A stretch of DNA of 64,000 nucleotides from Channa striata (Eukaryota > Chordata > Actinopteri > Anabantiformes > Channidae): contig CM065169.1 in the NCBI GenBank assembly GCA_033026295.1, forward strand, positions 9,282,462 through 9,346,461, given 5' to 3'. Each line of letters begins with the position of its first letter. Positions within the stretch are counted from its first letter, which is position 1. The notes beneath the pieces were generated by a model. That model was given only the letters and a program-made list of their open reading frames with translations. It did not search any database and was not told the DNA's origin. The translations under genes were made by a program, and so were the position numbers. This document shows, one piece after another, positions 52,945 through 64,000 of the stretch.

Positions 52945-55900
52945 CATATACATATATATATGTGTGTGTGTGTGTGTATATATATGTGTGTGTGTGTGTG
53001 TGTGTATATATGTATATATATGTATATATATGTAGTATAAGCAGAGGTAGTTCACTGGTTTTGTGTATAAATTGGTTATGAAAAATGACCAAAGTCACTT
53101 ATATGAAAAAACACAGATTCTCTAAGCTGATAAAACATAAACAGTCAAACACTCCAAAGACACAAACAAGAATGCTCATTGAAATAAAAAAACTAAAAAT
53201 AAAATATACTAGATTAACAGCTGAAGGCTAAAAGTTGGGTATTGTTTTTATTTATTGGGACTGTTAAGTGAGGATAAATCACATTTCATGACCAACTTAT
53301 GCACACAAACCAGGAAAAAAAGCCAACAGTGTTACTAATTATTTTGGTGTCTATGTCTTCTTACTTGTGGTAAAGTGCAGTACTGGAAGAGCTCAGGATC
53401 TTCCTGGAAGTCCTGTATTTTAGAAACCGCTTTTTGATCCGGAATGAACTCGGACTTAGAAATCGCCACGTCCCTCATTACCACCAAGCCGGGAACCTTC
53501 ACCTCCTGTCGGCAGATGCGTTCAAACTCCTGCCTGAAAAGACACACACGCTCATGCTCAGCACCCTCCCTGTAAGGTTCTAGATTTATTTTTGATGTGT
53601 ATTTTGATACAAATATACAAAACTCTGACATTTTAAATGTGAGGTTTTGTTTAACCAATCAGTAATATCTTGACATACTTACAGTTTATTAAGTGAACAA
53701 TAGATTTATAGTAGGTATTATTATAGAAACTCTTCTACGGTTACTAATGTTGATATCATATTCTTATACACAAGGTGTGAGTGTAGATTTTTTACACGTG
53801 TCAGAGTTTGTGAATGTCACCTGAACTTGTCAATGTCGTTCTCAGACACCAGATTCTTGATGAGGATGAAGCCATTTTCCTCGTAAGAGAGACGCTGTTC
53901 TGGGGTCAGCAGGCCTGTGTCAAACGTGTATCTGTCAGAAAAGTGACAGTTCATATGTTATTTGTTGATTTAGTGGCATGAAAAACTGCAGACTGTGTTT
54001 TAAGGGAAATGACTGACAGACAGTGGCTGGTGTTGAAATAAAAGACACGGTGGACTTATTGGTACTACCAGCTTTTATCTATAAAAAAACATCTGGTTTT
54101 TACATGCAGGATGCAGGTGATGTATGCCCTTTCTCTCTTTTTAACAAAATGCAAACCAGACTTTCTCATCAAGCTAGAAGACATTCGAATCTACTCATTC
54201 AGCAAATAAGTAAAGGGACCATGAGATATGATAGAAGAGCTGGAGTCCAAGGTGAACAACCAACATCGATTATATGATTGTGTATAAAGGGACCTTTAGC
54301 CTGAGTTACCTCAGCAGTGGCTGAAAAACCAGTGGTCCAGGCCAAATGCTGTGGCATCACTTAGATTAAAGCCATAAAGATATAACATTACCTCAGTTGG
54401 TGTGAGTGACTGTGGGTGAAGGTTTGGCCAGATGTTGGTGCAGCACTCTTAAGGAACTCGGTTAAGGAGAAAACAAAGCATGGTTTACATTTATTTACAG
54501 TGTTACTGTACTATAATTCATCTAAAATAGAAGTAAGTAAGTGATTATCACTATTATTACTGATTAGGAATCTAACAAATCAGAATTTCAACTAAAATAA
54601 AAAAGTCCAAGCTACTTTAGCCTCTGGAGCTATGTTACATTATCATCAAACATACGGTAAATAAAAGAGTTAAAATAAAACCTTTATATCAGTGCAAAAG
54701 TTTGCTGGATGAATTGATTAAAAATTAACTTCTTATGAAAGAAAATTTCTACTTGCTGAATATGCATTAAATAATATGCTAATGAAAACAATTCGTGGTT
54801 TTACTTTGTGCCATTTCAAAATAGCAGGGTGCAAACGCAGGTCTGTAGCTGTTCTTGCTTTTATGGCATTCAGAGAGAACTCCCTTTCTGTACCCCCCAC
54901 GAAGAAATACACTATTTTAAATGCTACCATTTCACACAAATTTTAATATTTATAGCTATACATACAGAATATAGAATCAATGCTCATAACTAATTCTTAC
55001 AGTCTTACAGGATCATTTTAAACATAAAACTAAATGCTCAAACTCTTTATCACACGAATAGAAAAACACACACAATAAACTGATAAACTGCACAAATAAC
55101 TTCTATATCCTCACTTTAGCAGCCTTGACCCTTCAACCCTGATACAAACTCGTCAATTTCATGGCAATAAGAAATCTGAACATGTAATTGCGTGCACACT
55201 GGTTACTTCCTGATTTTGCACAGACACAAAAGAAAAAAAGCAACAGTATATCTGTGAATCTATGCTGTATATAAAGCCTGAGGTGACACGCATGTGTGTG
55301 CGCATACACAGAGTATTACGGCTGTGAATGTACATGCACTTTTAGTTGAGTGTTTACGGTAATCTTGTTTTATCATTATTGTTGTTGTTGTTCAGTCTAT
55401 GGACCCTCATTTAAACTTAGGGGCATAAACAAAGTTATGCAGCGGTTCCCAAGACGAGCATCGCCTCCCCACCGATGCACAATAGCCGACCCCTGCAGCC
55501 CCCCCCGCTCCCAGGGACAGGGACAGGGAGACCCTCAAAGCAGCTGCTGCCTCTGAGCTAAAAAAACAATGCACGACAGAATCAAAGCAACGTGCAAACT
55601 CCGATAGAAAAGCATTAAAAAGCAGCTTTGTATGATTTATCATGTCAGCCATGTCTAAATCCGCGTCTGCTGCCGCCGCTTCGCAAACAGGAGCGACAGC
55701 CTCAGCTGAACATAACGGCGTCATTGAAAGTGTGCACATGTCTTCATAAATCAGTTTCACACTGACTGAAAACATCTGTAAGCACTACTGGATCCAGGAT
55801 TTCCCCCCGTGTCCAACGAGGCCTGATGTGCGTAGCGGATCCTAGGCCTAGCCCAGTAGAGCCGTGCCCGACACGGTGTCTGTCTGTCGGCTTTGGTGTG

Positions 55901-56036
55901 TGTCCGCGGACCGGCGTGTTCGCCGAGCTCCGGCGGGGCGGTGGGTTAATGACGCAAAGCGAAAGGATACGAGCGCTGCCGGGGGTCGATCGAGGTGATG
56001 GATCAGCAGCTTGAGCCGTTCCGCAGCCCGAGACAT
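50862..56036 (-). CDS. phyh: phytanoyl-CoA 2-hydroxylase, peroxisomal
   Basis: Fe(II)/2-oxoglutarate dioxygenase that 2-hydroxylates phytanoyl-CoA in peroxisomal alpha-oxidation; its human loss causes Refsum disease. Nine exons on the minus strand: 56036-55971, 54447-54392, 53931-53821, 53533-53365, 52686-52605, 52361-52180, 52091-51942, 51817-51683, 50915-50862, giving 334 aa (human 338). The N-terminus MSRAAERLKLLIHHLDRP contains the peroxisome signal PTS2 in the form RL-x5-HL (residues 7-15). The iron ligands are H171 and D173 (HQD in HPMHQDLHYF) and H260 (LLIHGSG), with the 2-oxoglutarate arginine R271. All sit four residues before the human numbering. The last exon, DTWALRGRLVQGVRTSL, is short but matches the human end. 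The exon 1 donor (gtatcc) is weak and is the least certain border. Confidence 0.96.
51825..51853. repeat. (CA)n microsatellite beside a phyh splice acceptor
   Basis: CA/CG-interrupted repeat that, read on the minus strand, forms the GT-rich sequence ending eight bases before phyh exon 8. Confidence 0.85.
52882..53034. repeat. compound self-complementary microsatellite
   Basis: Blocks run (TA)n, ATAC units, (CA)n, (TA)n, then (TG)n, (TA)n, (TG)n and TATG units over about 150 bases. The CA and TG halves can pair, so the tract could fold into a long hairpin. It lies in phyh intron 4. Confidence 0.9.
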
Positions 56037-57059
56037 CTTCCAGGGAGTTCCAGGTTCAAGTGGGATCGCGTTGGACACGGGAAGCTGGGGAACGTGGTTC
56101 TCACTGGGGCAAAGGGCAGTGCAATGACACACACACCCACACACACACCCACTCTCTCTCTCTCTCTCTCACTCTCTCTCTCACACACACACACCCCTCT
56201 CTGTACGGTGTATGTACAGATTATGTAACATCTGTACTTTACAACCTGAAAACGCCGAGTCAGCTTTGTTCAACTTCAAACTGCATTAAAACTTTTAATG
56301 CAAACGTGTGGTGTGCTTTTAACCTTCATTATAGACTATGGTTGAAAGTACAGTCTGACAAATGATTAACTGTAAATGTCAATGTAAAGAAAAACACCAC
56401 AGGAGAGACAACACCTTAAATTAAGGGGGTGTGTAGGTTAATGTCACACATCACACACACAAACAAACGTGGGTTTTATGTAATTAGTTGATAACATAGA
56501 AAAATAATTCCTAAGAGCCTGACTCATGTTGCAGTACAGATTAATAATAAGACTTCAGTGCTATTTTTCCCCTCAGACTCATTATGTGAAGTCTTTTAAT
56601 TATAGTAGTTCTAGCTTTTATCCAGCAGGTGGGGACACATAACCAAAAACCAAAAACAAAAGCAAAACATCCACATGTCAATTTGAGTAATTCATGTCCC
56701 GGTGTTAACAGAAAACTGTGTCAACACAATCAACTCCAGCATTAAAATGTATGTTATTCTATTATGTTCGCAATTTGATGTAATCTTCAACAATGGACAG
56801 TAAACACATGTAAATATGTAATCAATAATAAAAAAACAACCACATAGGTGTGACACTGACACTGTTAAACGATTAACAAAATTGACGACTCACAAGAAAA
56901 TATACAGTAGTTACATACAATAAACATACAACACAATAATTACATTTGATGCTATATTATTCCATATGGTTCAAATGTTAAAAAACAATACAACAGTGGA
57001 TGTATATATGTGTTAGCGTATGTACATAGACATAATAAGTGGAATTATTTATTTGAGTC
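56037..57059. other. phyh upstream region
   Basis: The phyh 5' UTR and promoter lie immediately left, in a moderately CpG-rich stretch at about 55850-56110. A compound CA/CT repeat covers 56126-56195. The remaining 0.85 kb is AT-rich with nothing recognisable. Confidence 0.5.
56126..56195. repeat. (CA)n(CT)n(CA)n compound microsatellite
   Basis: About 70 bases of alternating CA, CCCA and CT units, 90-160 bases before the phyh start codon. Confidence 0.9.
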
Positions 57060-57495
57060 ATGTTTAATGCCGCTGCAGGAAACAGTGAAACCGCCGTTGG
57101 CGCTCTTATTTTGAAGGTTGTCTCCGACACCGCTTTTGTTTTGACGTGTACCGGAAGTCTGGCCACGTCCTGTGTTTCTGGGCTTTACGGAAGCTGTCTC
57201 GCACCCTCCTGGCTGCTCTGTCGACAGCAGAACCTCCTCCAGCCTCTTTAAGCTGCTTTCACCAACACGAGAACGACATTTTCGGGGGGTTCGCTCTGTA
57301 GCTGTCCGTCCCCGCGCCGCTCGAACCCATGTGCGGCTCTTTCTGAGGGGATTTCGGTCTCTGTCGCAGCGGTTCGGAGCCGACGCCGAGCGCAGACGGA
57401 GCTGTGTCTTCAGTGGGCGGATAAAGCGGAGGAGGGCATCCGGGCCTGGCAGCTCCGGAGAGTCGGCTCGAAACGACGGAATTCTCCCTTTTCAG
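57060..57495 (+). promoter_or_regulatory. CpG-rich promoter and probable noncoding first exon of an unidentified gene
   Basis: A sharp rise in G+C and CpG content starts near 57060. A perfect ETS core CCGGAAGT lies at 57151-57158, preceded by TGACGTGT. A probable splice donor (ccttttcag followed by gtaaatcgg) follows 57495. An open frame crosses it but resembles no family I know, so it reads as 5' UTR. In human the next gene is SEPHS1, whose first exon is noncoding, but no SEPHS1 coding sequence is visible and human SEPHS1 is on the PHYH strand. Identity is therefore left open. Confidence 0.5.
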
Positions 57496-60400
57496 GTAAA
57501 TCGGCCCGTGTGTCTTGCCTGGACAACGCACGGCGTGTCCGACAATAGAGTCAACGATGTGACATTTCTTCCGGCAGCAAAGGACAGATTCTCAGCTGTG
57601 GGTTATTGAAATAACAACACGGAGGAAGCAGCAGCTGAAAAATAATTCAACAGGACTCTAACGTTAGCAAAGGCATATTTCTCCTTTTGTCTGCTACTTT
57701 CCGGTGATTTGGTTATATATTCGCGCACCCCGAATATTTTATTATAAGAAAACAAATTTCAGGTGAAAATATTTTGCTTTGTTTACATAACGTATGTATC
57801 GACATCCAGGCTGTTCCTCGTGAGAAAGGACCCTCGTGTGTTTTTTACAAGGATATTAACGTTACATAAATATGACAGACTGCAGGATTATGATTTGAGT
57901 GCTGACATAACATATCACAGTGCGTGTTAAAATTAAGCGTGAGAACAGTCCTTTGTTATTGATGTGATGTCAGGGAAAACAACTACACCAATACTACAGT
58001 AATGTCAGTGAAACATCAACACAAAATATCATAAATCAAAGAGAAATACATAAGAAATTCGCATGCAAAGCCACAGAGATATTAGAGAGACACATTATGT
58101 TATGATATAATGTCATCTGCACCTTCAGCCACTATGTCATTGTGCCCACACCAGATTGTACTTGCGTATGTTTATTTCCATTTACATTAAAGCAGGACTT
58201 TCCATGTATCCTACTGAAATCCTACCGCAGTTAATTATGCATATGATTAATTCGTAGTTTTACATTACTTTTGTTATTAATATGTAGTCAAGTCTTTGGT
58301 GCGTGAGCATTCCTGTGGAAGCCCAGCATTCATGGTAAATGATGTTTTGACCCATCACTGGGCCCCAGCATGGAATTGGGCCATTCCAATAGAAAGCTTC
58401 TGGGCTCTGTGAGGTGCAGCACTATTTTCTAGTACCTTTAAAGTTGTTGTAACATATTTTAAATATCATTTGAACCATACAGGAAACACTGCATTTGACA
58501 CAGCCTCATCAGAAGATACTGGTCCCATCAGGTGTCCAGCTCTTATCCCAACTTGTCTAGTAGTTACCAGAAAACACCTCTCTTTGACATAGTGCACCTT
58601 TAAAGCCCAACCTACATTTATTAACATGTGATGTTATGTGACTTGAGCATTGCTCCAGCAACACTGATGCAGATAATAGTAATAAGGAGCCTCAAGACAT
58701 TTTCTCCCCTCTGATTTGAAAGCATCCACCAGCTTGTTGAAAGGCCTGTCTTTGTAATTACTAGAGTTTGCAAATTCAAAATTACTCGCAAAAAAAGCAT
58801 GTCGTTGTCTCAAGGCACAACTATGTTATAAGCAGCCACTAACCCAAGAGTAGAGAGAATGCAACACGACACCAATGCAGCATCCTGCCGTCACCCTGGA
58901 AACCATGAGATGTTAAGTGAGAATTCCCAGTGCACTAGAGTACAGTATGTTTGTCAATCACGACAGAATAGTAGCGTCATAATTATTATGTCATCGTTGT
59001 ATGAATCACCAGAAAATTATCAGCTGCGATATTGACCTGTTATCTCTGTAATGTCTTTTCTACTTCCTGTTTGACCTGGATTTACTTCCACCACGCTTTA
59101 TCTAGAACAACTGGCCACTCATCCATGTGTATGCATGTCTGTGTGTGTTTGTGCGCGTGTGTGTATTAGCATGAAAGGGTGTATTGACCCACATTTAGAT
59201 CTAGGTTGTTGAATGTGTAAGTGATACACCGCCAGAGGACAAAGTAATTACCCTGACAGCCCTCCTCCCCATGTCGGTGGACCATATAGCAGCACGTGTA
59301 TTGATCTGTCTCTGCACTATATTGCATACAGCAGGAACATGAGAGTTAATTGCATATACTGTGAATTTGTCCACACACACACACACACAAACGCTAACTT
59401 TTTCTCCCGGGACTGGATAGGAAGTCAAGTGTCTCGTAGAAACATAAAACTTTCAAATCCATGATGGATATGAGTTTGAAAAGTCAAAGGCACATGTGAT
59501 GGAACCACAGGCAATGTCAGTGAAACGTTAGAAGCTTCCTGTTGGTTTGAACATGTGTGAGCAGAGGTCTAGTTGAGATTTTGTGGTGAAACTAGGTGCA
59601 GCATTGATTTTTTTCGTGTTAAAAACCTCATTCGGTGTGTGTCGCTTAATGATTACTTTGATGAATTTACGCAATACAATCAGTTTCCTGTCAGTATAGG
59701 GCATTACTCATCCTGGTGAATAACACTTTCTGTCTGGTAAAGCAGCCCTGATTATGTCATTAGGGGTTATCCCGACTTGGGCTCAGAGATAGCGTATTTA
59801 TTAAAAAACAACAAACATAACCTAACGTTTGCTGCTTTGACTTTTGACCATTCTTTTTTTTAAGTGCTAATAAAGTCTTGGCAGTGCTTCTTCAAATGTA
59901 CAACGATGTAAACGGAAATGACACGTTAAAACAGTCAGGGAAATGCAGTTGCTGACAGCACAGCATTGAGAGGCAAGGAGCTGTCAGTTGAGATGTTCAT
60001 TCCACCACTGTAGCAGTTTGCCTTGTCTAGAGCTGGGAAGTCAGTCATACTCATGTGGCATGATGCTTAGGGTGCAGATACTCGCTTTACTGAAATGTAA
60101 CAGCATGTCATAAATATAAAATGTCAAAATAAAAGTATATAAATATAAATAAAAGTATTAAACTGTAATAAAAAGTATTTGCGTTGAGCCTGGGGATGTA
60201 TCATCATATGGTGATATCCCACAAGGAATTGAAGTAGAGCTGACAACACCTAATGATGTTCAGCCTCCAAAACACTGTTGCTACTGACAACCAGGCCAGC
60301 AGGTTCCAGTCTCTCTCCTTCCCTCTCTCATTTATATAACCCCAACATCTGCAATATTTTATTGATCAAAGGCATGTGTATGCCGTTTGTGGTCCATATA

Positions 60401-60797
60401 TGTTATATGAATTGCTGTGTGTGTGTGTGTGTTTATGTCTTATGTGTACATACCTCTTTGATTCTGTGTGTGTGTGTTTATTTAAATTAGTTTCTTATTC
60501 TTTGTTATGCATGTGAGTTTTTATGTTTCTGTGTGTGAGTTAACACCAATAGAATGTAACAAAATGTGAAAAGGCTTGGTAACAGCCAATAGGGCGAATG
60601 GGAAATATTGTGGTGGCACGTCCCTGCCACAGGGTGGGCATCATGTAGGTAAAGTAGTAATTATTGGGTTTTTTTGGGGTCTGTCTAATTCTAGGGCTTC
60701 ATAATGAATACAATTAGTCTGTGCCGAGTGCATCACAGCACACACACACACACAGTTATTTGAGCCATGAGAAGAATGTGGAGTGATGTGAGTTAAT

Positions 60798-60829
<32 letters not shown>

Positions 60830-63800
60830 CACCAAACACCTCAGTCAGCTTATTGGCATCTGTATGTGTCATTTTACAGTGAAACAAACCCCCTTTTTTT
60901 AAATGCCTGTCTGTGTAAGTGTATTGTATAATGTGTTTAGGTGTCAGAAGACATTTGATGGTTGTGTTTGTGTGTGTTTGTCAGATTTCTCTTTGTTCTC
61001 TTTGGCTTGGACAATACACTTTAGACGCTTTTGTCGCCCTGTTCGCTGTCTATACATTCACACACACTGTCAGTATACCTGCATGTTTTGTTGTCATGTC
61101 CTGTCCACTTTTCTTCTGGATAACACTGTCCAGTCGTGTCATGTGTGAATTTAACAAAATGTGATTTTTAAACTGCAAGCCTGCGATTGTGATGTTTTTA
61201 TTCTTCGTATTTTTAACAGAGAGGCATTAGGAAGTGAGTGAGAGGAGATGAAGAGAGTTCATGAAGTCTTCCAGTCTTTTAGAAACAACTAACTTTGTGT
61301 GGGATTGGACATAGAGAAAGGGAGAGTGATGACAGGACAAAAGAATAAAAGCATGAGAAAGATCTTGTTGTGATTGGGTCGGGAGAGATTGGCTCATAAT
61401 CTGGAGATTAAGCAGTGCCAGCAGCAGAGAAGGATTATACACTCACTCACACACACAGCTCACACTTTAAAAGAAACCTGCAGTTCATTCACGAAGTCGC
61501 CTTCCCTCATGTTACTAACGCTCACTCTAAACTCAAATGCTGTATTATTCATCACACACAGTGAACAACTTGAATGACGTTTCACTCCATTTGATTTTTA
61601 TTATGTCTGTGCAGGATGAGTGAAATGTTTTTCATCCTGTTTCCTCAAGACCATTTTCACAATGGACACAATGACACCATCAGAATTAACGTGCAGTTAA
61701 AAAATCACAAATAGTTTGGTCTGTCCTGTGTTGCCTACTTAACCACTTAACCCTGATCTTAACCTTGTTTAACCCCAACTCCAAAGTGTCCGCCTGGACA
61801 AATGCAGTGTCGTCTTTTCTGACCACAGTTGTTTATTTCCCATGAATTCATCAAAGTGATGAACTCCAGCATTGTTGATCACCTACTTTGTATATCAAAC
61901 ATAAAGACAGTTGTATTTATAGCAGTGTTTCATACAGAATTGGATTACACTTGCTGTGGTGGCTTCCCCTCCAGCAGTCATTTTTTATTTATTGATTTGT
62001 TGACACGATAGGAACATTTAAACTGGAAGATCCCGAAGAGAGAACAACTCTCACTCTGTGTTGAGATTTTTTTGGCTACAGACTAGTGGTTAACAGATAT
62101 GGGTAAGTCAACTGCCAGTGTAGATCTTGAGAGGGCAGGTAGTCTGATATATTTTTCTTCTCTTTTTCTTTTTGCTTTCACTTTCTTTCTTGCTTTTGCT
62201 TAGTTTCTTTCTGACAACTAAGTAAGTAAGGAAACAAGTAAGCTGTCACAAAAACGGCAATGACTGTACTTAGATTTAAAACCATTGTTTCGACATTTAA
62301 AAGTGACATTATATTTATTAATACCAAGTACAATTTTATCCAGTAATAACAAATTATTAGCTATGTCTGATACTGCTGTCACTCTTTTAGATCCACAGCA
62401 AGATCTACTTTCTCAGTGTAACAGGACAAGCTAGTTCAATGCCCCAAATCCAAAAGGCCTAAAAAATATATAATATAGCTATGCCACATTAAAACAAATG
62501 TACATGTAAAGTTATACGTAAGTAGCCACTTGAAATTGTGGCAATAATAGTTTTTCAATCTTGCTTCCAGTATTATGAAATATTCAGGTAATTTTGGATG
62601 TCCAGTCCAAACGAGATTTTATGCACACGCATGGGTACACAAATAAGTGGTACAGTCTTAGTGCCAAGCACAGTCAGCTGTGGTTGACATTCTGCTGTTC
62701 AGTACATCCCATCCTACACAACTCTCACCATCTGCTTTGCTCCTCTAAAAAAATTGGCTTGTAACCAACATGACATAACCATAACAATGAATTCTTTCTA
62801 CCTGGCGTTACATGACTCTTTTTACTTATTTCCCAGGCAAACATTTTAAGAGGATGTTGTTTAGGATTCTCTCTTTTCCTGCAATTGAACCTTTGGGGCT
62901 AGGATTTCAACACAGACATTGTAACCCTGGTCCCATTTGCCTCTTTTACACGTCTGTCTCTTTTGAAAAATCCAGCATCTTTATAAAAGCATGTTTCCTT
63001 TTTAATCTCTAATTATGCCCCTTTCTTTCCCACAAGTTAATCATTGCCTCCCAGACAGGCCTTATCTGCAATCAGTGCCAACAAAGTGCACTCAAAGTTC
63101 ACCGGAAGCAAACTGTTGACATAGACAAGAATAAAACACACATAAAAATGTTCAGGCCTTGTTGTTTTTTAATCCAGCCATTTCTAATGAGATCAATTAG
63201 AAAGTTTGCTAACCCTAACCCTCATTGCCATTGATAGACAGAATAACTTACAAGCGTAGTTGTTTGTGAGCAGTGTAACCGTTCAGAGTAATTTTCAAAA
63301 TAGCATAACAGACCGTCCAAATAGGATCCGTTGCATCCATCCATACATAACTATTAATTTACGGCTGTATATGTGAATTCAGTAGGTTTCTTGCTTGCAA
63401 CACCTACAAGGACTTCAATACTTTGAAATTAAAACCTTTTTCTCCTTGTTTCCCAGTCACCATGAAGCCACCACCAGATGGTTAAATTAGCCTAGCACAG
63501 GAGTGGAAATCGAGAGAAGCCATCACAGGATGTGATGCATGGCATGCCACACTATTTCTTGGCTGGGCACAACAACTTCCTGGTGTTTGGCTGTCACCAC
63601 GCCAGGCAAGCTGATGGCAATGGCCCCAAGAAAGTACTGTACTGCAGCCAGACAAAAACAAGGTCCTGTCACATAAGACCTTTAAAACCACAGTGTGTCA
63701 GTTGAACACTTGTGTTTTAAACAAATGAGACATAACGCATTAGTTGGTGAGATTAAGACGTGTTAGTTGACAGATTTGAACAGAGCAAGGTTACACAGTG

Positions 63801-64000
63801 CCTTTATCATACTGTACATGAGGGTGGTTTCAGTCTTCTCATCAAACTCTGTATAATCTTAATGCAACAAGCAGAGCACCAGTAGACAGCTTTTTTTTTT
63901 TTTTGGAAATGTGTGATGTAATAAATTTATGAGGAACATCTTTGTCTCAAGCTGAGGCATCCTACCTGGCTTGGCACAAAGACTGGAAAAAGCCCAGGTC
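57496..64000 (+). other. probable long first intron or gene-free region
   Basis: No exon with both splice signals and a recognisable protein was found on either strand. It contains CA, GT and CT tracts (about 59371-59391, 60416-60432, 60797-60830) and otherwise AT-rich unique-looking sequence. If the exon ending at 57495 is real, this is its intron, continuing past the window end. Confidence 0.45.

Noticed and set aside
57172..57609. 145-codon open frame on plus strand in the CpG-rich block
   Set aside because: Arg/Ser-rich translation without family resemblance; it crosses a probable splice donor and is best explained as GC-rich 5' UTR.
62092..62110. Apparent microexon between ttaacag and gtaagt
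   Set aside because: Only a few bases, no flanking exons in frame to support it.
63206..63224. Telomere-like CTAACCCTAACCC
   Set aside because: Only two units; too short to be an interstitial telomeric array.
63463..63485. ATG after a cag acceptor near 63460, considered as the next gene's start
   Set aside because: The frame stops after seven codons and resembles no neighbour expected from synteny.
1..64000. CRISPR array, operon or viral genome
   Set aside because: No spaced direct repeats of CRISPR type, no polycistronic arrangement and no viral gene set; the window is intron-rich vertebrate DNA.

Overview
The window is vertebrate nuclear DNA, most likely from a teleost fish. Genes are split into many short exons with GT-AG introns. 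(CA)n microsatellites are abundant, and there are fish-type retroposon and Tc1 transposon fragments. The genes lie in the order known from human chromosome 10p13: camk1d(+), ccdc3(-), optn(+), mcm10(+), ucma(-), phyh(-). I reconstructed five complete coding sequences of this block exon by exon, and each join keeps the reading frame to a stop: ccdc3 302 aa, optn 536 aa, mcm10 915 aa, ucma 133 aa, phyh 334 aa. The sixth, camk1d, is present only as its last five coding exons.

Layout. 1-3222 holds the 3' half of camk1d (its start is outside the window), followed by about 10.7 kb with no coding sequence, probably a long 3' UTR plus spacer. ccdc3 (13939-19616, minus) converges on camk1d and diverges from optn (first exon near 22.3 kb, CDS 22934-27624). 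Between optn and mcm10 lies a two-exon gene not in the human block: a 444-residue calcium-responsive transcription factor (CARF/ALS2CR8)-like protein on the minus strand (29402-30848). It is head to head with mcm10 (CDS 32845-39393) over a shared promoter region. ucma (41288-46989) and phyh (50862-56036) follow on the minus strand. A CpG-rich, ETS-motif-bearing probable first exon on the plus strand ends at 57495. The remaining 6.5 kb has no recognisable coding exon.

The genes are unrelated housekeeping and tissue genes, not one pathway: a CaM kinase, a secreted coiled-coil protein, an autophagy receptor, a replication-initiation factor, a secreted cartilage Gla protein and a peroxisomal alpha-oxidation enzyme. 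What links them is conserved vertebrate gene order. I see no CRISPR array, operon, viral genome or tRNA gene. The most interesting items are the CARF-like gene inserted at the mcm10 promoter, the expanded Q/S-rich tail of camk1d, the unidentified promoter after phyh where human has SEPHS1, and several dateable mobile-element scars, including a tiny LINE insertion with perfect 14-bp target-site duplications.
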